Notes: generated by a model not told the origin, from the sequence alone. Counted from the first letter of the stretch, positions 45,809-58,206 are shown. The stretch is DNA of 64,000 bases from Hemileia vastatrix (GCA_030280995.1 JASXTE010000013.1:11439001-11503000), one strand, 5' to 3'. Translations and numbers: made by a program.

Positions 45809-46982
45809 TGTCAGTGTGTTATAGTATCTAAGTATGATATAATAGTAAATATTAATGGTCCTACTATTTACTGATAAATTATTTAGTGATAAAACCTCAG
45901 GGGAAGACTAATAAAATAGTTATTCACAATGTAAACTCACAATACTTCAATTTTTATGTGTGCCAGTGGTGGAAAATAGAATAATAAAATATAGTTATAG
46001 CTTATATAAAGATAAAATCCATTTATAAATGCTTTATAATATATTTATATATGATAATAATTTTTTAATAGTGTTTTTTAATGTGTATTAAGTAAGTGAT
46101 GTCCAATAACCTGTCATATCCTCCCTTATACCAAAATCCACTGGAGTGCACAGGCCTTCAATCCAGATGATGTCACTGCTATCTCTGGCAATTACAGCAA
46201 TTTGAGGGCACATCACTTCCCCATGGCGTTTAATTCAAGCAGTTTCAACACCCAGACCTCCAGTAAGGACCCTCCATCACAATTAATGATACCACAGACC
46301 CATACCATAAATGGAATAAACAGATAAAAGCGGATATTATAAAGAAACAGGTAAAAATAACTCATCCAAAGAGTATATAATGAAACCCAAAGTATATAAT
46401 GGAACCAAATTGAATTTCCAAGCCCCCAATAACATCCCCAAGCATCAATATTAACCCAGTAATGATATTCCAACCCATAAATCTGTGAAAATTCATAAAA
46501 GGAAGCAGATTAAGTTGTTCAAACTGGATATATGTGCCTGAAATAGGTGTATATGCTTTTGTAGGCATTGTTAGTCCACTGAATTCGTCCATATGACCTA
46601 AAATAAGCAGAAAAATGAGGTTTATAGGCTATTAAGAGGTTAAACCCCACTTATAGACCTAAATATACATAGAATAACTACATATTTCACTGAATATGAG
46701 GTTTATGTATACATATAAGCTTATTTATGTTTATAATTACTTAACATAACTTAATATAAGTATATTATGACTCCATTAACACCATAATAAGTATTATTAG
46801 GTTATGGATAAGCAATTTAAGCTACTATAAGTCATATAATAGTGTAAGAATTATATATATATGTATTATAACCATATATATAAGCATTTTAACCTTATTT
46901 TTAAGTTATAATCTTAATTTAATTAAGGTTATCTTATTTTAAACATAAGAAATACTCAGTCTTGGGGATACCTCGGCTGACA
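45809..46982 (-). repeat. 5' LTR of element C
   Basis: 1174 bp, matching 40961-42135. On the minus strand it starts TGTCAGCCGAGGTATCCCC. Several substitutions separate the two LTRs, so this insertion is older than the young family-A copy. Confidence 0.9.
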
Positions 46983-47065
46983 GTTCCCCTGCCATAAAGT
47001 TTCCATCCACTCTAGGAATTGAACATAACTCCAATCCACCAAAAGAAGTAGAAAATATAGCCTTA

Positions 47066-47177
47066 CACAGGGGAAAAAAATAGCAACCAGTCATTGCGTC
47101 CAGTTCACATACTGAATTGATTCACTTCAATATGTGAACTGAACCCAATGTCTGGTTGCCACTTTTTCTCCCCTGTG
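47066..47177. mobile_element. 112-bp foldback MITE
   Basis: Nearly its whole length is palindromic: CACAGGGGAAAAAAATAGCAACCAG on the left pairs with the right arm, and TTCACATA pairs near the centre. TTA flanks both ends (47063-47065 and 47178-47180), the canonical PIF/Harbinger target. It lies in D-gypsy sequence downstream of the zinc knuckle. Confidence 0.85.
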
Positions 47178-47360
47178 TTATTGACCTCCTTCTCTTTACC
47201 CTTATCCATTTTTCCACCATAATTTCAGCCATAATGTTTCTCACATTTAACATTTTTATCATCATTATCACAGGTAACTCCTCAAAACTGGATCTCTTTT
47301 CACCTTTCATATTCCTCTTAATCAAATCTGAGGAATCTGACCTTCACTGGGCTTGATGAA

Positions 47361-48418
47361 TTATCCATCAGGAACCTTGTAAACCTTCATAAAAAATTTG
47401 ACTTTACCAGCATTCAAGTCCCTATCCAAACAAAAACTATCACCATCTCTGTGCCCCCTCTTATTAAAATAAGAGCACATAGTGGCTTGGTCATATCCAC
47501 CATTTCTATTGCCATTATAGCTATAAGTCCTCTTTTTACATCCCCTAGATTGATAAGAAGAAGAAGAAGAGGATGAAAAAGGGGCCTCACTCAACTTCTG
47601 CATCTCTTGAACAAATATTTTTAGCTGCTTTATTAAGTCAGACAACTGATACACAATCTGATTATCCACCTTACCCTCAACTTTAGTAACAAGATTTCCT
47701 ATCTGAACCTTCTTGGCCTCTTGAGCTTTCAAAATTATATAATTAATTTCAGCCAGTAATTCAATAATCTTGCTGACATATTGAGTATAAACTTCTTGAT
47801 ATTTGCTTAAAGCCATAAGTTTGAGGTAGGACTTCACATTCTCCTTGATAATTTACAGATCAGTTAGTTTTTGCTCCCCATTATCAGCAGTCTTAATCAG
47901 AATTCTACTAGACAAATTCTTTAACAAATACATCCTAAAATTCCTACTAAAAGCAGATTAAAAGATATTCTTAGCCTGATTTTCATGAGTAATATCATCC
48001 CCCAAACCCAGATATTCCACCACTTCAGTAAGCTTCCCAAGGAGTTCCTTGAAGTCCACCAATTAAGCCACACCACCTTTTTCCTGCCAGAAACTAACAA
48101 TATTTTTGAGTTCTACCATAGAATACCTAAAACCCCATCTTTCCACCATCTCTTTTGACAAAAAATCATATCCCACTTTTTATAACTATCCATAGAAATG
48201 ACCTCCTTCTCCACCTTTCTGTCCACAATACAAAATCTGAGTTGATTCACCATTTCGACATGAGAAGCCCCACAAACAGAAGAAGAAGCTTCATCCCTGT
48301 TTAATAATCATTTAACTTTCTCACCATTAAACTTGTGCCCATCCCAAGCTTAAATCCTAACTGATTCCATAACAGGAGAACCAGTACCAGAGACACCAGA
48401 TCCAGAAGCTGAAGACAT
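47361..48418 (-). pseudogene. Gag relic of gypsy D
   Basis: Minus-strand reading from MSSASGSGVSGTGSP at 48418 through GHKFNGEKV to an open C-terminal part (47837-47361) with a serine run and a damaged zinc knuckle (MCSYFNKRGHRDGDSFC; the second Cys of CxxC is Phe). It ends FFMKVYKVPDG. Stops occur near codon 23 and later. This gag type differs from families A and C. Confidence 0.75.
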
Positions 48419-48548
48419 CCCAAATGTAAAAAATTAAACTAATTAAGGAATCACAATAAGTAAGCCTCTTTCAGCCTAAAAGAGTCCAAGTATCAAGTAA
48501 GTTATTTTAAATCCAGAAAATTTAAAACCCCATGTCAGGCACCACAAA

Positions 48549-50416
48549 TGTAGAAAGACTCTTACAGTAGCCTTGCTGTAATCAGAATCCAAGTAAGTTG
48601 GATAAACCTAAGACAGCCCTGTCTATTTAAGTAAAATACAGAGTTCTCAATTAATTAAGATAAAATTTCTACTTGATAAGTAAATTACTTGTTGAAAACT
48701 TACTTAAAATGGTTTTGAAATGAAAGAATTGGTGTTCTTACATTAATTTAAAAGAATACAACAAAAAAGCTGTACCAATAAAAATTTATTTGAAGCATTG
48801 AATTAATATGTTTTTATCAAGTTTAAATTTTTATGATAAGATGTTAAAACTTACTGCCTGGAGTTGGGACTTTCATAATGATACCTTATATGTATATATT
48901 TATGAGTTGTTGTGTAATATCTATGAAGTGATATATGAAAATTTTATATTTATAAGGGTATTACAAATTATAAAGTAATATGTTAAAATGATGGTTGTTA
49001 TTTGTTATTCTGCTCTCTTGTTGTTACATTGCTAGATTAAAGATCTAATTTCAAGTTCCCATCCTTTATAAGCATAATCCAGTCAGGTTCCCTATTTGTC
49101 CCTTCTGGAGTCCTTCTGGAGTTTGTCTGTACTTCTGCACTCAATTAGAGCCTTAAAACCTTAAAAAAATGTAAAGAGCTATATATTATAGCGTTAAATC
49201 TAGGGAAAACCTCATTCAAATTTGGTAGCATTCAAAACCATATTCATTGGGCTAAAAATCATCAAAGTTAAATAAAATATCAAAAATTAAAAATAATTAA
49301 AAATACTTAATAAAATAGTTAAAAATATAAGTAAACTTGTCAGCCAGGCTACTAGACTTACCCAGTAAAACAATTAATTATCTTACTGAGATGAAGCCAC
49401 AACTTTTAATCCTTATTAATAATTAATTATTTACTAACTACTTATGTATTAATTACAACTAACTAGCTAAGTACAATAAGTAATGTAAATAATTAATAAA
49501 AATAAGTAATTGTCACACACATTTTTACTCCCTAACACCGTGCTCAATAATGCAGATGAGAGGGAATAAAAAGAGTATTAAAAAATATAAAAAATATAAA
49601 AAGAAGAAAGTTTTCAAATTCATTTATTTAGATTTTGTTGAATATCCATTTTAAATCAAATGTTTTTTGTACTAAATGTGACGGACCAATGGATTCTAAT
49701 TTTTATTTCAAATAAAATGATACCTTTTATCTACGCACTATTTAGTATATCTTTTATTATTTCACATACACTCTTTATTTAGTTTTTTTTTCTCACACCC
49801 TTGTATCAGGTGGTGTTAACACCGTGTCTTTATTTCTCACATCTTTGCCTATAAAAGGCCCTCTCTTTTTGTAATTTTCATTCATTACTCACTTACTTAC
49901 TTACATTATTAAAACAATTACTACATTTAAATATTTATTACTATTTATTATTGTTTTTAGTACTTACAATTACGTAGTTCTAATTCATTAATTATAATAA
50001 TAATTAAAACTCCACCTCTTATTATTGAGTAAATAATCTTTAAGATAGGAAAATATGTACCACAGTTTTAATCCCATAAATTCCGCTGTTACCGCCATTG
50101 GACCTCCTTGAAAAACCTTCTAGACTTGACAGAGACCTTGAAAAAACTAGTAAAAGTTTTCCAAAAATTTACAAAAGTTTATGAGACTCCTGAATTCTAT
50201 TTTCATGCATTTATAAGTCTAAATTTGCACTTCTTGACTGTTAAATAAATATTTAATCTTGACTCAATTATTAGACCAATTTGCGCCAAACAACTAAACA
50301 TTTTCTTTATAATAAAATTTTTTTAAATCAACATAGCCCTTCCAATTTCCATAATAAGAACCCCCAAAAAAATTTAAAGCATCTTTAATTGCCATACTGA
50401 ACTTTAAACTTCCACA
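48549..50416 (-). repeat. 5' LTR of gypsy D (interrupted)
   Basis: It reads TGTAGAAAGACTC at 48549 and ends CTTCCACA at 50416; without the B3 insertion it is about 1.06 kb. It matches 55514-56549 in inverse orientation. The minus strand carries GCTTATAAAGGATGGG near 49060-49075, a likely TATA box, which fits minus-strand transcription of the gag at 48418. The sequence beyond its 3' end (minus strand TTTGTGGTGCCTGAC) is the likely primer-binding region. Confidence 0.8.
49338..50143 (+). mobile_element. Solo LTR, gypsy family B (copy B3)
   Basis: The 806-bp copy starts TGTCAGCCAGGCTACTAGAC and ends CCTTGAAA (CA mutated). AAACT duplications lie at 49333-49337 and 50144-50148. TATA box at 49850-49857. 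Inserted in the D LTR. Confidence 0.92.
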
Positions 50417-50464
50417 CTAGTTGATTTAGAAGCTGAATAATATCTTGGAGTAGATTGGGATACT

Positions 50465-50845
50465 CTCAAAAATACTGAAGATTTATTATGTGCAAGAATG
50501 ATACAGCTAGAGAAAAAAATAAGAAACTTTAAAAAAGGAATATTCTAGAATTATCAAGATACAAAGTCAGTCAATCAGATATTGGGATAGGTTGTTGGCT
50601 CATAGACTCAAAAAACCATTGAAAGCTGGAGATATAATTTTGGTGTATAACAGAAGTTTGAAAAGTTCTGATGGGTGGAATGGGCCATAAAAATTGAGAG
50701 AACAGGTATCTGGATTTTCATATGTTTTAGAAGAGTTGGATGGTGTTGTGTTGAAGAAGTGGGTAGCAGACAGTTAGGTCAAGTGGTTTTATCCTAGGGA
50801 CACCAGAAGTGCCAAAGCCTAACTCCAAAATGGGGATAAACTACC
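50465..50845 (+). pseudogene. Integrase C-terminal relic of a plus-strand gypsy
   Basis: Reading SIRYWDRLLAHRLKKPLKAG, LVYNRSLKSSDGWNGP, YVLEELDGVVLKKW, VKWFYPRDTRS matches the C-terminal end of a rust-type gypsy integrase. Three stops and a frameshift are visible. It lies on the plus strand, opposite to the D gypsy to its left, so it belongs to a different insertion. Confidence 0.75.
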
Positions 50846-52186
50846 AACTTTTTTTATGAAGAATTCCTCAAGAATGAAGAAAAACTATTTACCATAATTG
50901 AGAAGAAATCAATTTTTGAAAACATTACTTTCAAAATTATATGGTAAAGAGTTGTGTAGAAGTGTAATTTTTTTTGGTAGAAGTGTTCACAGGGGAACCT
51001 TCTAAGTTAAATATTGGAAAGTTTGGGTGTAATTGATGGGCTGGCTGCCCTATACACAACTACCCCACAATGTTTGTTACCATAGTCTCCCTGTTTCAAG
51101 TTGAATTCTGACTTTGTTTTTTTCATATAGGTAGTCCTCAAATACTATAAACTAAATCAATATGATGTCAACTGATTACACTCATTCAAACACAGGATTC
51201 AAAATTTTTTTTATAAATCATATTTAATTTTTGATATTTTACTTTTGCAATTTTTTGTTTTGAATTTTTTGTTGTTTCAATTTAAAGTTCTATTAAAGTT
51301 TGTTTTCTAAGGGACAATGCTTACTGGTGGTCTCAAATCATTTTTAAAAATTGGAGGGAGCCCACCAAGTGATCATTTTTCTATTCTTTTATTTATGTTT
51401 TTTAAATTTTTCAAAAATTATTTATATTTCAATTTCAATTTCTTTCTTGTGTATTCCATATCAAGGTGCAGTTAGATGTGGGTATGATTTCAGGGGTTCA
51501 TCTCATCAAATGGCTAGAGGGCATCTTTACATTTTAAATTTTAAATTTTTAAAATTTTAGGACATTATTAATTTTAAATTTTCAAAATTTTAAGAATTAT
51601 GTTTTAATTATTGTTTTCATTTAAAATTTTTAATTAATTTATAAGAATTTTTTTTATTTTTCTTAAAACTAAACTTTACATTAAAAAATTTGTTTTGTGT
51701 TTCAAGTATAAATAAAAAAATAAAGTAATTATAATAATCATAAAATTAAATAATGATAAATAATAAAAATAATAATAAATAATAGTATTAATATATTTAG
51801 ATTTTTTTATTTATGTTTAAATTTTTTATATAATTTCTAAGATTACCCAGGTCAGAAAAATCATCAAAAAAAAGAAAAATCAATTTATGCAGCCAATTTT
51901 GTGGAGAAGAAAATCTGGTTGATAAATTAGGAGAAACATGATTTGGAGAATTTTAAGTTGATTTGATTGTATGATTTTGATGTTGTTGGAGAAATTTGGA
52001 AATTTTAAATTGATCCCTCATAACTTTCTCTCTCAAAAAGGCACCATCTCTGTCTTTTGGGGGATAGATTCTATAATGTGTCAAGATGTTGTGGAAATTA
52101 GATTAATGTGTGCTAAAATTCTAACAACAACATAATTAAATAACAAAAATGAAGAATAAAAGAAAAAGTTTTAAAGGGGACCTTAC
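50846..52186. other. AT-rich tract without recognisable gene
   Basis: Long A/T runs around 51180-51840. One 69-codon stretch (51351-51560) has no ATG and no family resemblance. It may be the 3' non-coding part of the plus-strand gypsy together with further relics. Confidence 0.35.
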
Positions 52187-52911
52187 CAGAATCCACACTG
52201 TCAAGACAAAAGTTAAATGGCTGACTGGGTATGCGTTTTACTTTGAGAGTGCAGATGAAGGGATTTTTCGATTTTGGAATTTTATATTTGCTTGTATTAG
52301 AGTCTTTAATTGATAGAGTAGATATTTTTTGAAGATGAGAACAGGAGATTTAAGTTTTTGGTTTCCTGGATGGGATGGAAGAGTGTTGAGAGGGAATAGG
52401 GATGTTGGATCTGGGCCTTTTATTAGGAGGGCTTCTACCAAGACTAGGAGAAGAAATTGAAAGAGATGAAGAAATTTCAAAGACTGGTTTGTTAAATGGA
52501 GAATTAAGCACAGCTCTAGGAGAGGTTAAAGTTCTAGGAGGAGATGAAGTCCTGGGTGGAGCACTAGCAAGCGTGGATTGGAGGGTTGGAACAGCTGGAT
52601 CAGGAGTTGGATGGTTAGGCTCCATGGAGTTGGAATCAGAGGGACTAAAAAGGAAGAGGATTGTTGTTAGGATTGAAAGGAGATGTAGTAGGATGAGGTG
52701 AAGGCTTGCAGAAGGAAGAAAATCTGGTGGTAGGTATAGGGAAGGAGCCATCCTTTATGCCAGAAAATTTTCTCTTCTATTCATAGCAGATGGAACAAGT
52801 CCTACTATAGGTGTGCTTTTTCAAGCTGAAAGTGAAAACACAGTATCTATGGGTGAAGGAATAGTATTTGCAAGCTTGATCTAGAGATGCAGAAAAATTG
52901 GTTGGAGACAT
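52187..52911 (-). pseudogene. Unknown Cys-rich plus Ser/Pro-rich coding relic
   Basis: From ATG 52911 (MSPTNFSASLDQACKYYSF) the minus strand reads through a Cys-containing segment (RTCSICYE), then a Ser/Pro-rich part (PPRTLTSPRAVLNSP) to KYKIPKSKNPFICTLKVKR and a GTAAGG donor at 52187. Stops are at about 52777 (TAG), 52643 (TAG) and 52348 (TAA), with one frame change near 52620. An acceptor TTGTTAG lies about 65 nt further. I do not recognise the family; it could be a transposon-borne or host-derived protein. Confidence 0.45.
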
Positions 52912-54301
52912 CTTGAAAAAAGTTTAATTATGATTGGAAATAGCAGTAGATGAAAAGTTGGAATTTGGGAAAAGGACTGGTGGCAAAATTTGGGTTCATG
53001 ATTGTGGAAGGTAATTTGGTAATTAATTGAATATTTAAATCCAACATGGCCCTAAACAGGGACATTTCAGATTTGGTCCACCATGACTATAAACTGGCAC
53101 TTCAATCATTATTTGGACAATTTAAGTAGGGATTTACAAAAGGTTTAGTCCACCAAGACTATAAACTGGAAAAAAATTGAATTTTTGGTCCTCCAAGACT
53201 TTAAAGTAAAAATTTCAGTATGCTTGGATCTTCAATTCAATCTTTTTATTTATCTCTGGTTTATCAGTACTCAAACTTAAAAATCACTCAGTAGAAAACT
53301 CAGTCATTGATGGATAGGGTGCATCTGAAAGTTATGAAATGAAGATTTTATAAAATTTGGACAATTTATCATAGATAAAGAAAAAATAGAGAGTTTAAAA
53401 GATTATTGGAAAATATTGTTAAGGATGATATGGCTTTCTCTGCACTACAGAGAGTTTGAAGGAGTTGGAATATAGGGTTCAGGGATTGGACACACTTGAA
53501 GGCTTGAAAGAAAGGTGCTATAAAAAACCTGGATAAATAGGAATGATTTTGAAAGTTTTTAAGTAGGTAAAAGGGTTAGAAATTTATTTGAATGTTGTGA
53601 TGCAGAATATTTTGAAGGTGAATTAGAAAGTTTAAATTTTAGTGTGCCTCATGTTAGGTTATATTGGAGGAAGTTTGGAGGACCTTATGGCAGGAATTGA
53701 ATAAAAGTATTCAGCCCGGTAGGTGTACAGCCAACTCTCTCATGCTGTTCCATAAAGAGACTGGTAGAGGGGATATGAAGAGATTCAAACATTGCTTTAA
53801 GTAGTGAAATAATCATAAGGCAAAAATGGTATATATCAGTTTATATCAATAAAAGTCAGATAGAAAATAGGTTCAGCCAGAAAACCTGTTCAAAAGCACT
53901 GAAGAAACAAATGTTAAAAGAAGAGAAGAACAATCAAAACAAATAATCTCATTGAAATCTTTCTGCATTAGCATCAAAACTTTGCATCAAACATTTTCTA
54001 ATAATAATATCTTCTTTATTATTGGCTGGAGTTTCTTGAAAATATGTTTAAAATATTCTCTTCATATCTTCACAAAATTCTAAAAAGAGATACATATAAA
54101 ATTTTGTATAATGATTTATATAAACAATTTGTACCCATCCAAAATTGTCAGTATTGGTAAGTTAAATAGCTTAAAGAAAAAGGGATGGAAGAGTCAGTAA
54201 GAAGGATTAATGGATATGAAATGATGGAAAAACTTTTAGAGCCAGGAAATAAATTTTCAGAAAAACTGAAAGGAGAAACTGGAATAATGAGATTAGAATT
54301 T
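52912..54301. other. Relic tract with a short local repeat
   Basis: No gene that I can name. TTGGTCCACCAAGACTATAAA-like units recur at about 53072, 53144 and 53186. Protein-like fragments are too broken to follow. Confidence 0.35.
53069..53206 (+). repeat. Three-unit imperfect repeat
   Basis: Units GGTCCACCATGACTATAAACTGG, GTCCACCAAGACTATAAACTGG and GGTCCTCCAAGACTTTAAAG, about 70 and 45 bp apart. The origin is unknown. Confidence 0.6.
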
Positions 54302-54600
54302 TGAGAAGGGTGTGGTAGCTCAGGATCAGGATTAGGTTTTTGGAGGATGAATCTGTTTTGGCCTTAATGTTTCTGAAGAAATTTTGAATTTTTTATAATC
54401 TCTTTTTAGGTATAGTAGGATCATGTAAATCTTCTGGGAATTTTTAGACACTCTTTCTGGAAGGAATTATTTTACAAATACATTTAACTTTTTTTAGCCT
54501 GCAGAAATCACAGGCCGCTCTTCCAGGAAGGCTAGGATTGGACATTAAACAAGGAACTTGATATCTGGCACATAATTTGGAGGGAACAGCTAAATAGTTT
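54302..54600 (-). pseudogene. Zinc-cluster-like coding relic
   Basis: The minus strand reads LCARYQVPCLMSNPSLPGRA, then ACDFCRLKKVKCICK, with six Cys spaced roughly C-x6-C-x14-C-x2-C-x5-C-x-C. The second half resembles the basic half of a fungal Zn(II)2Cys6 cluster. Two TAA codons follow (near 54448 and 54394) before a Ser/Lys-rich stretch. Whether it was a host gene or transposon cargo is unclear. Confidence 0.5.
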
Positions 54601-54683
54601 TAAAACATTATGATGATGATAAAATTGAAATTTTATTGAAAAGAAAATCTTTTGGTGAGAATAATATTTGAAGGTAGGATTGA

Positions 54684-55427
54684 TGTCAGAAGGTCCTTAT
54701 TGGTCTAGAAGATTTTAAAGCGGTCCAACGGTGGTGATAGGTGTAAAAAGTGACTCAAGATATCAAATAGTGTATACATATCATTCTTTTATAAAATAAT
54801 TACTTAATTTAAAAGGTAACTGTTTGATTTATTATTACTTTAAAAGCCTAGAGATATGTAAATTGTAAATACTAAGATATTATGAGTAGTTATAGATTTA
54901 TTGTTGGAATATAATAAAATAAAAGTGAGTGATGGATCAAAAGCAGGTAAAATGAGAGGCCTTATATAAGCAAAAGAAAGAGAGAAAAGACAGAACCACA
55001 AGTCTACATGTATGAGTACATTAGAGAGAACAACTACTAATATAGAAATTTCAAATGTTAAAAGAATATTCTAAAAGGAATGTTCTTATATACAGATTTT
55101 AGATGTATACATTACTTTATTTAGAATTAATTTATTTTTGTAGTTTTTTGTATATGTTAAGGTATATTTAACATATTTGATTTTATTTTTATGTATTTTT
55201 ATAGAATTTAGTCTAACTTTCAGCTGTCATGAGGACGCTTTCAAGGGATGAGAAATGGGGAAAATTAAATTTAATTAATTACTTGTTTTACTTATTTAAT
55301 TAGTTAAATTATTATAAGTAAATTACAAAGTAAGTAAAATTAAATAAAATATGAGATAAAGGTGTGGCTCTATCCCACTATTAAATAATTATTTATCTAC
55401 TGGGTAAGTCTAGTAGCCTGGCTGACA
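54684..55427 (-). mobile_element. Solo LTR, gypsy family B (copy B4)
   Basis: The 744-bp copy reads TGTCAGAAGGTCC ... GTAGCCTGGCTGACA on the plus strand, the inverse of B2. Flanks ATTGA and GTTGA are a near-perfect duplication. The inverted TATA motif CTTATATAAG is near 54961. Confidence 0.88.
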
Positions 55428-55513
55428 GTTGAAGTGGATGAAGAGGAAATGATTTTGTGATCAGTCAATTATGCAAATTTTAAGAATGAGGACATTCTTC
55501 ATTGGAGGGTAAA

Positions 55514-56549
55514 TGTGGCATTCTAGAGTTTATTATGGCACCAAAGGATGCTTAAAACTTACTTTGGGTTTCTCAGTATGGAGTATCAAAGGTATATTTA
55601 ATTTTAGTATAATTTTATTTTAAAGAAAATGGTTGGTTTTAGAGCATAAATTGGTCTAATTATTGCATTAAGATGAAATATATATTCAACAGTCAAAAAT
55701 TCAGCTATAGGCTTAAAAATTCATGGAAATAAATTTCAGGAGTCTCAGGAACCTTTGAAAAATTTAATAATTTTTTACTATTTTTTTTATTTTTTTTATC
55801 ATTTTATTAAGTATTTTTGATTTTTAGCACAGTGAACAGGGTTGTGCAAGCTACCAAAATTGGATGAGATGTTCCTCAGATTTAACCTTATAATATTTTT
55901 TTGTAGATATTTATTTAGGCTTTAAGGTTATAATTGAGTCTTGAAGTCTGTAAAAAATCCATACAAACTCTGGGAATGTCCAGACAGACTCCAGAAAGGA
56001 AAATCTGGGCACATGACTGGGCTATGCATATAAAGGCTTGAAAATCAAAATTAGAAAAGAATCTAAGAATAAAAAGATTTTCATAGGTCATAAAAACAAA
56101 TAAACGCCATCATTTTAACATATTATTTTACATTTTTTAATAACCTTATAAATATAACATTTTTAAATAACACTTCAAAAATATTACACAGAAACTTATA
56201 AATATATACATATAGGGTATCATTTGAAAGGTCTAAACTCCAGGGACTCAATTTTAACATCTTTTCACTAAAATATAAGCTTTATAAAAACATATAAATT
56301 CAATCATTTAAATAAATTTTCTCAGTACAACTTTATTGTTGTATTTCTTTATTTTAACTTATAGAACACAGATCCTACATCTCCAAAATGTTAATTATAA
56401 CTGGTAAAAAAGTCATTTCTAATCAAGAATGAATTTTTTCTTAGTTTATTTTGAGCTCTTTTTTTTACTTGAAGGGACAGGGTTTTCTTAGGTTTATCTA
56501 ACTTCTTGAATTCTACTTACAGCAAGGCAATTGTGAGAGTCTTTCTACA
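55514..56549 (+). repeat. Family-D LTR, plus orientation
   Basis: TGTGGCATTCTAGAG ... GAGTCTTTCTACA, 1036 bp. It is the inverse of 48549-50416. A TATA-like GCATATAAAGGC lies near 56025 on the plus strand. What follows does not look like a D leader, so this is a 3' or solo LTR. No flanking duplication is visible. Confidence 0.78.
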
Positions 56550-57855
56550 CCCTCTGATTCTGAAGATGATTCCAATCAAGATCCTCTTTTTTAAAAAAAA
56601 ATAAAAATAAATCTAAAATTATGCAGATAAATCTCAATTACCAGAATCATCACTTGATTATTCTTCTCATCCTAAACCATCTTCTCCTTCAATTACAGCT
56701 GCTACATCATCACACCAACCTTCTAACCCTCCTAGTTCACCCTCTCAATCAATCACCCCTGCTTCAAAAAATACTTCTACCTTTTAAAATGCTTCAAATT
56801 ATGAATTTTTAGACTCCATCACTTCAAATGCCCCATTTTCTGAAACTTCCTAAAGTTCAGCTATCTAAAAACCCCTTCCTAAGTCAATACTATCTAGATT
56901 CTCTATTCACATGGATACCTCAAATTTATCTCAACACCAAGAGCCAATATTTACTAAAATATATGCTTCAGAAACTCCTCTTATCATGGCCACATCTGCA
57001 CCTTCTTTGCCTTTGTCCACTTCATCAGCCATCCCTTCTTGCAGTGGCCCTTCTTCAAATCCCCCTCTCCCAGCCCTATTCATGCCACTCCCACCAGCTT
57101 ATCTTCCTCAACCAATCCTAAAACTGATGCATCTTCCTCTTCTTCTTCAAAATTGAAACCACCATCTGTTTAAACTTTTTTTTGCTCAGCATAGAGATTC
57201 ATTTTCAGAAATCAGTTTCAATTATGCAGGATGATTAACCACAATGAAATAGAAGAAAATGCCTATGAACTCCTAAAATACTTTAGAAAATCATTATAAG
57301 ATTAGGGAATATCTAAATGATCATATGAGTTTTCTTTCAAAAAATTTTGGTTTTCAACAAGATGGCTGCACCATTAAAAATGGGTGAAACAGGTGTTAAC
57401 TTTAGGTAAGTGAATATAAATCTTTTTTTATATTTGCTTTTAATAATTCTATTTTATAGAGCCTTCTCTCATTCTTCCTTCTGAATCTGATTTATTTTTT
57501 AGAAAAGATATTTTTAAATTAAATTGCTTGCACTCTTAGCTTAAAAATTCATCCCCCTTTTTTTAGCATTTGTGCAGCTCAACAAACCAAAAATGGATCA
57601 GAAGAGATCCTGGGCTCATCTAATCATGGAAGTAATATCTATCTCAGGTCCTAAAATTATTTATTCAAAAGATGCTTCCACTAGTAAAGTTAGTGAAGAT
57701 TTTGTTCTTGACATTTTAAATTATCTGGATGGATTGAAGGTTAAAAAGGTTTCTCAGGAATCGAAGATAGCTTATTCAATATCTATCAGGGGGAAAATGA
57801 CTATTACTAAATTTTTTGAATTCCAAATAAAAATCTTGAGATGCTCAAAATATTG
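56550..57855 (+). pseudogene. Ser/Pro-rich coding relic with an intron
   Basis: Starts PSDSEDDSNQDPLF directly after the D LTR. A long Ser/Thr/Pro-rich frame follows (SSHPKPSSPSITAATSSHQ, later MATSAPSLPLSTSSAIP to about 57150), interrupted by three TAA codons, two of them in SETS-TAA-SSAI-TAA-KPLP. A likely intron is 57406-57459 (TTTAG/GTAAGT, TTTATAG). A further open stretch (57587-57855, MDQKRSWAHLIMEVISISG) may be a later exon. I do not recognise the family. Confidence 0.45.
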
Positions 57856-58206
57856 ACCATTTTAAAGGGTTTCCTCTAGGTTGAAAATTTTACAATGGAA
57901 GAATGAATAGGGGATGCAGTTCAAATGATTTCTAATTCTCAATCCTAATTTCAAACTTCAAACTCTCACCTTAACTATTCCTATTTAGATTTTTTTGGGA
58001 AGGGGGAGTAAGAGGTCATTTTATGTGTAATGATTATATTAGAAAGCCAAAAATAACTTTCTGTGCTGAATTAATTGATATAAATAACTGGTTGAAAAGC
58101 AAAAATAACATCAATTTTCCAATAAAATAGCCCAGAAATCATCAATATATTATTTATATTTTTTATTTTCTCTAGGTTGTCAAAGGCTCTTTATTTCTTT
58201 TTCTAT

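Larger units (their letters stand above)
40961..46982 (-). mobile_element. Non-autonomous Ty3/gypsy element, family C
   Basis: The 6022-bp element has 1.17-kb LTRs and a perfect GTTCC duplication (40956-40960 and 46983-46987). The internal 3.7 kb keep ORF1, gag and the integrase C-terminus. Protease, RT, RNase H and most of integrase are missing: the acidic stretch after the zinc knuckle runs directly into integrase sequence. It is related to family A in protein and in the TGTCAGCC LTR start. It sits inside the D gypsy. Confidence 0.9.
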
